A stretch of DNA of 64,000 nucleotides from CAVVFX01 sp963747535 (GTDB taxonomy: Bacteria > Acidobacteriota > Terriglobia > Bryobacterales > Bryobacteraceae): NCBI GenBank assembly GCA_963747535.1, contig CAVVFX010000017.1, forward strand, positions 62,001 through 126,000, given 5' to 3'. The notes under the pieces were generated by a model. It made no database searches. It saw nothing but the letters and a program-made list of their open reading frames with translations, and was not told the DNA's origin. A program made the position numbers and the translations under genes. Positions 1 to 7,907 of the stretch are shown one piece after another. Each line of letters starts with the position of its first letter. Positions within the stretch are counted from its first letter, which is position 1.

Positions 1-3000
1 CTCACCCATTACCGACATGAGCGCGGCCATAGCCGGAGCTTGAGCGGCGATTGGATCCGTTGCGTGTATCAGGATCGCACCGGCGCACTATGGATTGGAT
101 CCAATGGTGGGCTCGATCGCCTGGACCAGGCAACGGGAACTTTCGTCCATTATCGACATGATTCTCAGGATACCGGCGGCCCCAGCGACAACGTTGAGTC
201 CGTCTTTGAAGATCGGCGGGGGAATCTGTGGGTATGCACCCAAGGGGGTCTCTACAAACTAGACCGGGCCACCGGACGGTTTTCGCGCTTGCTGAACGAT
301 GCGGAGAACCCCCACAGCCTAAGTCAAGATTATGTGAATTTCATGCTTGAGGACAAGTCGGGTGTTTTGTGGCTAGCCTCGCCGTTCAAAAGGGAGTTGA
401 GCGCACTGGACGTGAAGACCGGTAGATTCACGCATTACCCCTTTGGCGCGGAAGAACCGGGCAGCCAAAGCGTCGTGGGCGCGAGCCAGCTCTTTGAAGA
501 CGAAGACGGGGCGCTTTGGGTGTGCACGGTGGATAGGGGATTGCTTAAGCTGGACCGTGATCGTAAGCGTTTCCTCCGCTACGCCAGGGATGCTGATAAT
601 CCGAACAGTTTGCCAAACGACACCGTCGCTACCGTGTTCGAAGATGCGGAAGGAGTGCTTTGGGTTGGCACCCAAAACGGGTTGAGCCGATTCCAGAGCA
701 GGCCTTCCCCGTTTGTCACCTATAAACACCAGGCCGGCGATCCGAAGAGTCTGCATGGCAACATGATCTGGTGTGCGTATGAGGACAGCAAGGGATTGCT
801 TTGGATCGGGACAGAGGACGGCCTCAACCGGCTGGATCGACAGACCGGGCAATTGACCTTTTACCATCACGATCCCAACAACCCCCACAGTCTTTCTTAC
901 GACAAAGTGGCTGTAATCCGCGAAGACCGGTCCGGAGCGCTCTGGTTTGGGGCTTATGGTGGCGGACTCAACCGCTTCGATCGCACAACGGGGCGATTCT
1001 TCGCCTACCGGCATGACGAAAGAAGCCCTGGCAGCTTGAGTAGCAATGCTGTCCTTTCCCTGTTGTTGGACCGGCAAGGAGTAGTGTGGGTGGGCACTCA
1101 GAGCGGCGGGCTGAACCGCCTTGACGCGGGTACAGGACGTTTTACGGCCTACCCGACGGGGCCGGGTTCAGTAACAGTCCTATTTGAGGATCGAGCGGGA
1201 ATGTTGTGGATGGGCGGCCCGGATGGAGGGCTGAATCGGTTTGATCCCAGAACCGAGCAGTTCAGCGTCTATCGCCACGACCCCCAAGACCCACGCACCC
1301 TCAGCGATAACAAAGTAAATGCCATTTGGGAGGACCAGCAGGGAGTGCTGTGGATCGGCACACAAAATGGCCTCAATGAACTGGATCGAAGCCGGGGGAT
1401 CTTCACGATTTTCACCACAAAGGACGGACTGCCGGGTAATGCCATTTCAGCGATTCTCGAAGATACCAGGGGATATCTCTGGCTCGCCACGCATGATGGC
1501 CTCTCCCGTTTCAATCCGCGGACAAGGATTTTTCGCAACTATTCAGAATCCGACGGCTTACCGAATAATTTCCTCAACCCGTATTCGGCGGGGAGCAGCT
1601 TTCAGAGTCAGGCTGGTGAAATGTTTATTGGCTCCAGCAAGGGCCTGACAACGTTCTACCCCGATCGCCTTTCCGATAATCCCCATCTTCCGCCGGTAGT
1701 TTTGACGGACTTACGCTTGTTCAATAAACCTGTATCCCCGGGCGCAGACTCGCCGCTACAGCAACCGCTCTGGGCAACCAATTCCCTGACGCTCACTCAC
1801 AAACAGGGTATCTTCACGTTGGAGTTCGCCGCCCTGAGCTATACGGCGCCGGAGAACAACCGGTATCGGTACCGGCTGGAGGGTCTGGAGACAGAATGGA
1901 ACGAGGTGGACAGCAGGCAGCGTCTGGCGACCTACACAAATCTTCCGGCTGGGGCATACACTTTCCGGGTCCAAGGCTCTAACAACGACCAGATCTGGAA
2001 CGAGAACGGCGTGACTCTCGCCATAACAATCCTGCCACCCTGGTGGGCGACATGGTGGTTCAGGAGCCTTACCGGCCTAATCATCGTGGGCGGTGTGTTG
2101 GGAGCCTACTGGTCTCGCGTGAGGAGTTTGCAGCTAGGGGCCGCGAGACTCGAGGCAGAGGTAGCGGAACGGACCGGCGAGTTAATGGTACGAACCCGCG
2201 AACTCCAAATCGCCAAGGATGCCGCAGAAACTGCCAATCGCGCCAAGAACGTTTTCCTGGCTAGTATGAGCCACGAACTGCGTACGCCGCTCAACGCTAT
2301 CCTCGGCTTCACCACCCTTCTGCGGGAAGGCGGCGCGGCACCGGAGGAGCAAGGCAAAGACCTGGACATCATCAGCCGCAGCGGCGAGCACCTGCTCCAC
2401 TTGATCGACGACGTGCTGGACATGGCTAAGATCGAAGCCGGCCGGAGCGTGGTGGAAAGCGGGCCGTGCGACGTGCAAAGCCTGGTGCGCGACCTGACGG
2501 AAATGATGCGGATGCGCGCCATGGCGAAAAATCTGCAACTCCTCGTCGAGCAATCCCCTGGTTTTCCGCGCCGGGTCCGGACCGACGCCGCCAAACTGCG
2601 CCAGATACTGACCAACTTGATTGGCAACGCCGTGAAATATACTGAACGGGGCGGCATCATGCTGCGGTTGAATGGCTTGCCGGAAGACCCCTCGGGCCGC
2701 GTGCTGCTGCAGTTCGAGGTCGAGGACACGGGCGTCGGCATCGCGGCGAAGGATCAGGGGCGCGTCTTCGAGCCTTTCGTGCGGGTGGGCGACCCGGGGT
2801 TTCAAGATGGCACTGGACTGGGACTCGCAATCGTCCGGCAGTACGTGGAACTGATGGGTGGAACTATCCGCCTGGAGAGCGAACCTGGTAGGGGGTCGCG
2901 GTTTCGAATGGAACTGCCGGTGGAACGAGTGCCGGAATCGGAGGCGACGGCGCCATTGGACTATCGGCCACGAGTGGTCCGTATCGCCTTTGGCCAGCGT

Positions 3001-3615
3001 GAGTACCGGGTCCTGATCGTCGAGGACCAGTTCGAAAACCGGCTCTTGCTGCGGCGACTGCTGGAGCGCGTCGGCTTCAGCGTACGCGCGACGGGAGATG
3101 GCCAGGAGGGCATTGAAATCTTCAAATCCTGGCGGCCGCACTTCATCTGGATGGACCGCGGCTTGCACGGGATGGACGGACTGGAGACGGTGAGGCGCAT
3201 CCGGAGACTGGGTGGGGGCCGGGAAGTGAAGATCGTAGCGGTCACGGCGTCGGTGCTCGCCGGCGAGCGGGACGAGATGCTGGCGTCCGGGCTGGACGAT
3301 TTCCTCGGTAAGCCATATCGGCTGGAAGAGATCTTCGACTGCATGGCGCGTCACATGGGTGTGCGTTACGATCGCGAGGAAAATGGAGCGAGGCAATCGG
3401 GGCATGCGAAACCGATCCTGCGGCCGGAAGCGTGGGCAGCGATTCCGGAAGGACTGCGTAAGGAAATGGCGGATGCCGTGATTGCCCTGGACTCGAAGCG
3501 GATTTCGGGGCTCATCCGCCGCATTTCGGAATTAGACCCGGCGTTGGGAGGGGTCCTCGAGGTCCACGCCAGCAGACTAGCCTATACTCCCATCCTGAAT
3601 GCCCTGCGCTGGTAG
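1..3615 (+). CDS. Hybrid sensor histidine kinase with beta-propeller sensor (5'-truncated by window edge)
   Basis: This membrane hybrid two-component kinase probably senses a periplasmic ligand and signals by phosphotransfer. The reading frame is open from base 1 and the first codons already read as a propeller repeat, so the true start lies upstream; the first in-frame start-like codon (TTG, 40) is internal. Numbering from 40: about ten Reg_prop propeller repeats with WIGT/WVGT motifs fill residues 1-530, followed by a Y_Y_Y domain (about 590-660), one membrane segment (about 670-690), HisKA with SHELRTPLN (His745), an HATPase with NLIGNAVKY and GTGLGLAI boxes, and a receiver with acceptor Asp1039 in WMDRGLHGMDG. 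The C-terminal tail of about 80 residues resembles that of other hybrid kinases. A cognate regulator is not visible. Family assignment is secure; the ligand is unknown. Confidence 0.93.
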   Translation, partial: LTHYRHERGHSRSLSGDWIRCVYQDRTGALWIGSNGGLDRLDQATGTFVHYRHDSQDTGGPSDNVESVFEDRRGNLWVCTQGGLYKLDRATGRFSRLLNDAENPHSLSQDYVNFMLEDKSGVLWLASPFKRELSALDVKTGRFTHYPFGAEEPGSQSVVGASQLFEDEDGALWVCTVDRGLLKLDRDRKRFLRYARDADNPNSLPNDTVATVFEDAEGVLWVGTQNGLSRFQSRPSPFVTYKHQAGDPKSLHGNMIWCAYEDSKGLLWIGTEDGLNRLDRQTGQLTFYHHDPNNPHSLSYDKVAVIREDRSGALWFGAYGGGLNRFDRTTGRFFAYRHDERSPGSLSSNAVLSLLLDRQGVVWVGTQSGGLNRLDAGTGRFTAYPTGPGSVTVLFEDRAGMLWMGGPDGGLNRFDPRTEQFSVYRHDPQDPRTLSDNKVNAIWEDQQGVLWIGTQNGLNELDRSRGIFTIFTTKDGLPGNAISAILEDTRGYLWLATHDGLSRFNPRTRIFRNYSESDGLPNNFLNPYSAGSSFQSQAGEMFIGSSKGLTTFYPDRLSDNPHLPPVVLTDLRLFNKPVSPGADSPLQQPLWATNSLTLTHKQGIFTLEFAALSYTAPENNRYRYRLEGLETEWNEVDSRQRLATYTNLPAGAYTFRVQGSNNDQIWNENGVTLAITILPPWWATWWFRSLTGLIIVGGVLGAYWSRVRSLQLGAARLEAEVAERTGELMVRTRELQIAKDAAETANRAKNVFLASMSHELRTPLNAILGFTTLLREGGAAPEEQGKDLDIISRSGEHLLHLIDDVLDMAKIEAGRSVVESGPCDVQSLVRDLTEMMRMRAMAKNLQLLVEQSPGFPRRVRTDAAKLRQILTNLIGNAVKYTERGGIMLRLNGLPEDPSGRVLLQFEVEDTGVGIAAKDQGRVFEPFVRVGDPGFQDGTGLGLAIVRQYVELMGGTIRLESEPGRGSRFRMELPVERVPESEATAPLDYRPRVVRIAFGQREYRVLIVEDQFENRLLLRRLLERVGFSVRATGDGQEGIEIFKSWRPHFIWMDRGLHGMDGLETVRRIRRLGGGREVKIVAVTASVLAGERDEMLASGLDDFLGKPYRLEEIFDCMARHMGVRYDREENGARQSGHAKPILRPEAWAAIPEGLRKEMADAVIALDSKRISGLIRRISELDPALGGVLEVHASRLAYTPILNALRW

Positions 3616-3625
3616 CGTACAGAGG

Positions 3626-3673
3626 GATGCTCCGCAGCCGGACAGACCACACAACACGATGGTCCGTCCACGG
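3626..3673 (+). repeat. Interspersed two-hairpin repeat, copy 1 (degenerate)
   Basis: The first hairpin is degenerate (CTCCGCAGCCG). The second, GACAGACC...GGTCCGTC, is intact apart from one mismatch. It lies between the hybrid kinase stop and the nitrilase gene. Confidence 0.75.
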
Positions 3674-3722
3674 GACTCTTCCGAGCGATAGAATTGTCGG
3701 AGCGATAGAATTGGCATGGTGA

Positions 3723-4517
3723 ATGAGCACATTTCGAATCGCCCTGGCCAACATACAATTCCCGGCGAGTCCTGAGGAGTCGGTCGCGCTGGCCGAACAA
3801 GCTATCTTTGAAGCGTCCGTGGAGCGCGCGCGTCTCATCTGCTTTCCGGAGTGCTACGTTCCCGGCTACCGCGGAATGGGCAAGGTAGTGCCACCTCCCG
3901 ACCCGGTGTTCCTCGAACGCGCGTGGTCTGTCATCGCAGCCGCTGCCGCCAAGGCAGACCTCGCGGTCGTTCTGGGTACTGAGCGCGTTGTCGATGGTGC
4001 ACTGCGGATCACCGCCCTGGTGATCGATCGGGTGGGGACGATGGCAGGTTTCCAGGACAAAGTGCAACTCGACCCGTCCGAGGAGGGTACCTATTCCGCC
4101 GGCTCAGGCAGGCGGGTGTTTCAGGCCGGGGCACTGACATTCGGTGTGGCCATTTGTCATGAGGGCTGGCGCTATCCGGAAACGGTCCGCTCGGCCGCCC
4201 GGCATGGCGCACATATCGTGTTCCATCCTCATTTTCACGAAGCCGAGCCCGGCGGCTACCGGCCCTCGAGTTTCGCCGATCCCGCGAACTCGTTCCATGA
4301 GAAGGCAGCCTTGTGCCGCGCCGCCGAGAATACCTGCTTTTTCGCGACCGTCAACTATGCGAGTGCCGGGTCGCCGACCACTTCAGCCGTGGTGCGGCCC
4401 GACGGGACGCTGCTCAGCTACCAGCCCTACGGGAAGCGAGGACTGCTCATCGCGGACATAGACACGAGTGAGGCCACGGGTCTACTCGCGGCGCGCTGCA
4501 AATACCCCCAAGGCTGA
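3723..4517 (+). CDS. Carbon-nitrogen hydrolase (nitrilase superfamily)
   Basis: This is a cytosolic hydrolase that would cleave a C-N bond in an amide, nitrile or carbamoyl substrate; the substrate cannot be read from sequence. The Glu-Lys-Cys triad is visible: Glu43 in LICFPECYVPGY, Lys113 in FQDKVQL and Cys145 in VAICHEGWRYPE. The 264 residues match single-domain members. The ATG at 3723 follows a repeated GAGCGATAGAATTG (3683-3696 and 3700-3713), and TAGAAT at 3706-3711 could be a -10 box giving a very short leader. It stands alone between a kinase and two proteases, with no pathway context. The superfamily is certain and the branch is not. Confidence 0.88.
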   Translation: MSTFRIALANIQFPASPEESVALAEQAIFEASVERARLICFPECYVPGYRGMGKVVPPPDPVFLERAWSVIAAAAAKADLAVVLGTERVVDGALRITALVIDRVGTMAGFQDKVQLDPSEEGTYSAGSGRRVFQAGALTFGVAICHEGWRYPETVRSAARHGAHIVFHPHFHEAEPGGYRPSSFADPANSFHEKAALCRAAENTCFFATVNYASAGSPTTSAVVRPDGTLLSYQPYGKRGLLIADIDTSEATGLLAARCKYPQG

Positions 4518-4572
4518 GACTATGCGAGTAGCTAAGTGCTAGGATTTTAGCGCGGACGTTGAGTTGGCACCA

Positions 4573-4624
4573 GCGGCCGCTGCGCAGCCGGGCAGACCAC
4601 GAAAGACGATGGTCTGCCCTACGG
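4573..4624 (+). repeat. Interspersed two-hairpin repeat, copy 2
   Basis: Full-length copy with a GCGGCCGCTGCGCAGCCG hairpin followed by GGCAGACC...GGTCTGCC (8 bp perfect) and CTACGG. It lies between the convergent nitrilase and M48 genes, three bases from the M48 stop codon. Confidence 0.88.
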
Positions 4625-4627
4625 TAT

Positions 4628-5659
4628 TCAGTTCGATGAATCGTCGCGGCGCTTCAGCGTGGGACGTTCGTCGGAGTCGGTCTGCGGCTTGCTATCGGCG
4701 CCGCTGTTGTCGTCGATCGGACCGCTGCCGGCACTTGGATTACGACGCAACTGCGGACGGTTGGGGTCCTTCGTAGTGTCCATCTTGCGATGATTCTCGA
4801 GCGCGTAGAGCCGGCCCTTCACATCGTTGAACTCTGAGGTCGTAACCACGTATTCCGGTTTGGCCTTCAGATATTCCTGAATGTTTTTCTGAGCCGCTTT
4901 AATGCGATCGTCAGTCATCGGGTGGGTGGAGAAGACCTTCGACATGGTACCCGGTTTCTTCTTCTCCAGGGTCTGGATCTTCTCGAAGAAATCGACGAAT
5001 GCCGTAGGATCGTAGCCAGCCTTGTACATGTACTGGAGTCCCAGGAAATCGGCCTCGCTCTCCATACTGCGCGAGAAACTCAGGAAGCCCATAGGAATCG
5101 CCAGGCTGGCGCCCTGCCGGATGGCATAGCCGGTCCAGCCGCCCATGAAGATCAACGGGATCGTGCCGATATTGATGAGCTGCCCGCGCGTGGCCTGCTT
5201 GGTGCCGTGGCGCGCGGCCACGTGGGCAATTTCATGCGCCATGACGCCAGCCAGTTCGGCTTCGTTGTCGGCTTTCAGAATCAGCCCGGAGTTTACGAAG
5301 AAGAATCCACCTGGGAGGGCGAACGCGTTGACTTCCGCCGACTGGATCACCTTGATGGTGAACGGAACCTTCGCGTCGGAGTTCCGGACGAGGTTCTGGC
5401 CAAGGCGGTTGACGTACTCCGCGACTGTCGGATCGTCTATGATCTTGGATTGCCGCTCGACCTCCTGGGCGAGCTGCTTGCCCAAGGCGATCTCCTTGTC
5501 GAGGGAGTAGAAATTGACGCCCTTTCCGACATCGCGATTGCCGATTGCGTCCGGGTCCTTCTCTTTGTCATCGGCGAGACTCGGGGTGACTAACGGCAAC
5601 GACGCGACGACTGCCAGGAGCGCCACTCCGGCGCGCCCTCGAAAGTTGAACCACGTCAT
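4628..5659 (-). CDS. Secreted M48-family zinc metalloprotease
   Basis: This peptidase would act in the periplasm, like BepA/LoiP-type M48 proteins that degrade misfolded envelope proteins. The zinc site is HEIAH in VMAHEIAHVAARHG with the downstream Glu in MESEADFLG. The start is placed at 5659 because GGAGA lies about 8 nt upstream and the protein then begins with a clean signal peptide ending near PSLADD. An alternative start at 5680 would add seven residues ahead of the signal. The protein has about 343 residues, with a hydrophobic stretch after the zinc helix and a charged, Asp/Pro-rich C-terminal tail. A paralogue of the same layout follows at 5919-6818 on the same strand. Confidence 0.9.
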   Translation of the reverse strand: MTWFNFRGRAGVALLAVVASLPLVTPSLADDKEKDPDAIGNRDVGKGVNFYSLDKEIALGKQLAQEVERQSKIIDDPTVAEYVNRLGQNLVRNSDAKVPFTIKVIQSAEVNAFALPGGFFFVNSGLILKADNEAELAGVMAHEIAHVAARHGTKQATRGQLINIGTIPLIFMGGWTGYAIRQGASLAIPMGFLSFSRSMESEADFLGLQYMYKAGYDPTAFVDFFEKIQTLEKKKPGTMSKVFSTHPMTDDRIKAAQKNIQEYLKAKPEYVVTTSEFNDVKGRLYALENHRKMDTTKDPNRPQLRRNPSAGSGPIDDNSGADSKPQTDSDERPTLKRRDDSSN

Positions 5660-5863
5660 GGGAAATTCTCCTGCTAGCATTATAAACCTATTATTGTGCG
5701 GTTCCGGCTACAGGTGAGTACGCAGTTCACACTTGGCAGGTTACATGAACTTAATCTATTTTGAGGGTCGGGGTCAAAAGCCGCCGGCTCGATGGACGGT
5801 CCTAATGTGGTGGACGCAGCGACCGGGGTCTGGTTTCGTGTTGCGGGGAGGAGGTGCGGGAAT

Positions 5864-5911
5864 GAGGCTGCGCAGCCGGCAGACCACAAAAAACGATGGT
5901 CCGCCCCACGG
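5864..5911 (+). repeat. Interspersed two-hairpin repeat, copy 3
   Basis: GGCTGCGCAGCC is followed by GGCAGACC...GGTCCGCC (one mismatch) and CCACGG. It lies between the two M48 genes, just beyond the 3' end of the second. Its orientation is the same as the other copies although both neighbouring genes are on the minus strand. Confidence 0.86.
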
Positions 5912-5918
5912 CGGATGG

Positions 5919-6818
5919 TTAGTCCTTGGCGCCGGGCTTGTTCAGCAGGGTGGGAGCGGCGGGCTTGGCGGCGGCCTTACGAACCGATTGGATGGTGACG
6001 AGCCGGGCCCGGACATCTTCATATTCGGAAGTATTGACCACGTATTCGGGACGCGCCGGCAGGTTCTTCTCGATGTTTTGCTGGGTCTTGACGATCCGGT
6101 CGGAGGTCAACGGGTGGGTGTTGAAAAGTTGCGACACGGCGCCGGGGTGCTTGCGCTCGGTGGCTTCAATCCGCTCGAACATGTCGATCGCGGCACTCGG
6201 GTCGTAGCCGGTCTTATAAAGGTACTGGATCCCCAACAGGTCGGCTTCGGTTTCGAAATCCCTCGAAAACTTGAACAGTCCCGCGGGCACCGCGGCCGTG
6301 GCGGCCTCGCGCACAGCCATGCCGGGGATTCCGCCCAGGAAAATCAGCGGAACAGTGGACGCCTCCAGGAGGTTTGCCCGGCTCGCCTGGCGGGTGTAAT
6401 GGCGCGCCGCGACGTGTCCCAGTTCATGCGAAATAACGGACGCCAGTTCCGATTCCGATTCGCTCAGCCGGATCAGGCCGGTGTTCAGGAACAGAAACCC
6501 GCCGGGGAGAGTAAAGGCGTTGACGACGTCATCCTCGATCACCTTCACGGTCACCGGAAACTTGACGTCTGAGTTGCGCACCAGGTTCTGCGTCAGACGA
6601 TTAATATACTCACAGGTAATTCGATCGTCCAGCAGTTTGGCCTGCCGCTCTACTTCGATGGCGAGCTGCTTGCCGAGCGCAATCTCTTTTTCGACAGAAT
6701 AGAAGTTGATCCCGCCATCCACCTTGCGCTGGCCGATGGTTTCAGGGTCTTTCTTTTGATTATCGGCGGCAAACGCGACGAACGTCGACAATAAAAGCGC
6801 TACAATCGCGCGACTCAT
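5919..6818 (-). CDS. Secreted M48-family zinc metalloprotease (paralogue)
   Basis: This is a second periplasmic M48 peptidase, collinear with the one at 4628-5659: both share the mature start (DPE/DAIG...GINFYS/GVNFYS), the IALGKQLA..VERQ segment and HELGH in VISHELGHVAARHY, with the third zinc ligand in ETEADLLG. The ATG at 6818 is preceded by AAAGGAGA, a good ribosome-binding site, and yields a short signal peptide ending AFAADN. The longer frame to 6845 lacks such a site. It lacks the charged C-terminal tail of its neighbour and ends in a Lys/Ala/Pro-rich tail. The pair probably arose by local duplication. The roles of the two are not distinguishable from sequence. Confidence 0.9.
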   Translation of the reverse strand: MSRAIVALLLSTFVAFAADNQKKDPETIGQRKVDGGINFYSVEKEIALGKQLAIEVERQAKLLDDRITCEYINRLTQNLVRNSDVKFPVTVKVIEDDVVNAFTLPGGFLFLNTGLIRLSESESELASVISHELGHVAARHYTRQASRANLLEASTVPLIFLGGIPGMAVREAATAAVPAGLFKFSRDFETEADLLGIQYLYKTGYDPSAAIDMFERIEATERKHPGAVSQLFNTHPLTSDRIVKTQQNIEKNLPARPEYVVNTSEYEDVRARLVTIQSVRKAAAKPAAPTLLNKPGAKD

Positions 6819-6864
6819 CGCGTCTCCTTTCCCGGCAAAATCCAACTTCCTTTAGGATACGATA

Positions 6865-6870
6865 TATAAT
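6865..6870 (+). promoter_or_regulatory. TATAAT -10 box placed for a leaderless DUF1175 transcript
   Basis: A perfect TATAAT ends 8 nt before the GTG start at 6879, and no ribosome-binding site is present. A transcript starting about 7 nt after the box would begin at or next to the start codon. A -35 element is not obvious. Confidence 0.5.
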
Positions 6871-6878
6871 TCGCCCAA

Positions 6879-7907
6879 GTGACGCACGCCGTCGGAATCC
6901 GGTTTCGCTGGTGGGGCATAGTCCTTCTCCTCGTCTGTGCCGGAACTATCACAACGGTGGCATTGATCTCTCACGGGCCCGATCCGCAGTTGCAGGTGGC
7001 GGTCGACCGGCCGGAGATTCCGGCGGGAGGCGCCACAACGCGGCTCACTGTCCGGGCAACCATTCCGCTCCCGGCTTCAGGCTTGGAGGCTTCGATTACA
7101 AAAGGCAGCCATTCGATCAGGATGGCCCGGACTTATTTTGACGAAGGGAACTGGCACGTTACGGTCCAATCGAAGGCGCTACCCGGGAAGGCCAGGATTG
7201 CGGTTTTGCTCCCGCCTTTCGCCGCCGTGTCCGTTCCGGTGACGGTTGCCGCCAACGATCGGGACTCGGCCGGCGACGGTACGCCGGATGTCCTGCGGCT
7301 CGACGATCCGGCCGACAATGCCGCGTTCCGATCGTGGTTCACGTTTCTCGCCGAAGCGCAGTTCTTTCGCGAGACGCCAGCGCTTCCCGCGGAGATTTCC
7401 GATTGCGCCGGGTTGATCCGCTATGCGTACCGCGAGGCGCTGCGAACGCACGACGGCAACTGGTCTAAAAAGTCCGGCCTGCCGCTGGTTCCGGCGATTC
7501 CGCAGATTCGCAAGTACGAGTATCCGTTCACTCCCTGGGGGGCCGCGTTGTTTCGGACGGGGGCTGCTACACTGGCGGAGTTCGCAGACGCGGGCACGCT
7601 GCTTCGTTACAACACGCATTTCGTATCGCGCGATATCCGGCAGGCGCGTCCGGGGGACCTGATCTTTTTTCGCCAGGAAGACGCCGCGATGCCCTATCAT
7701 TCGATGATCTATCTGGGGCCTAGCCAGATTGAGGAATCGAGGGGGCCGTATGTGGTGTACCATACCGGTCCATCGCAGGAGACGCACGGGGAAATCAGGC
7801 GGCCATCGGTTAGCGATTTACAAAAGCACCCGGACCCTGGCTGGCATTTGACGATGGAAAATCCGCATTACTTAGGGGTGTATCGGTGGAACATTCTTTG
7901 GGAGTGA
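6879..7907 (+). CDS. DUF1175 family protein (YfaT-like), NlpC/P60-like motifs
   Basis: Members of this family are encoded beside alpha-2-macroglobulins in proteobacteria (E. coli yfaT next to yfaS), and that pairing is repeated here, since the next gene overlaps the last 22 bases. The 342-residue product starts with a membrane anchor or signal (about residues 12-32), then a beta-rich stretch. The C-terminal half carries SDCAGLIRYAYREAL, then PGDLIFFRQ and YHSMIYLG. These look like the Cys and His regions of NlpC/P60 cysteine peptidases, so a cell-wall-active or inactive papain-like fold is inferred. The start codon is GTG with no Shine-Dalgarno sequence. Family confidence is good; catalytic activity is a hypothesis. 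Confidence 0.8.
   Translation: MTHAVGIRFRWWGIVLLLVCAGTITTVALISHGPDPQLQVAVDRPEIPAGGATTRLTVRATIPLPASGLEASITKGSHSIRMARTYFDEGNWHVTVQSKALPGKARIAVLLPPFAAVSVPVTVAANDRDSAGDGTPDVLRLDDPADNAAFRSWFTFLAEAQFFRETPALPAEISDCAGLIRYAYREALRTHDGNWSKKSGLPLVPAIPQIRKYEYPFTPWGAALFRTGAATLAEFADAGTLLRYNTHFVSRDIRQARPGDLIFFRQEDAAMPYHSMIYLGPSQIEESRGPYVVYHTGPSQETHGEIRRPSVSDLQKHPDPGWHLTMENPHYLGVYRWNILWE

Noticed and set aside
2182..3405. Minus-strand frame of 407 codons across the kinase domains
   Set aside because: It is antisense to HisKA, HATPase and receiver motifs that are clearly coding, and its translation has no family features.
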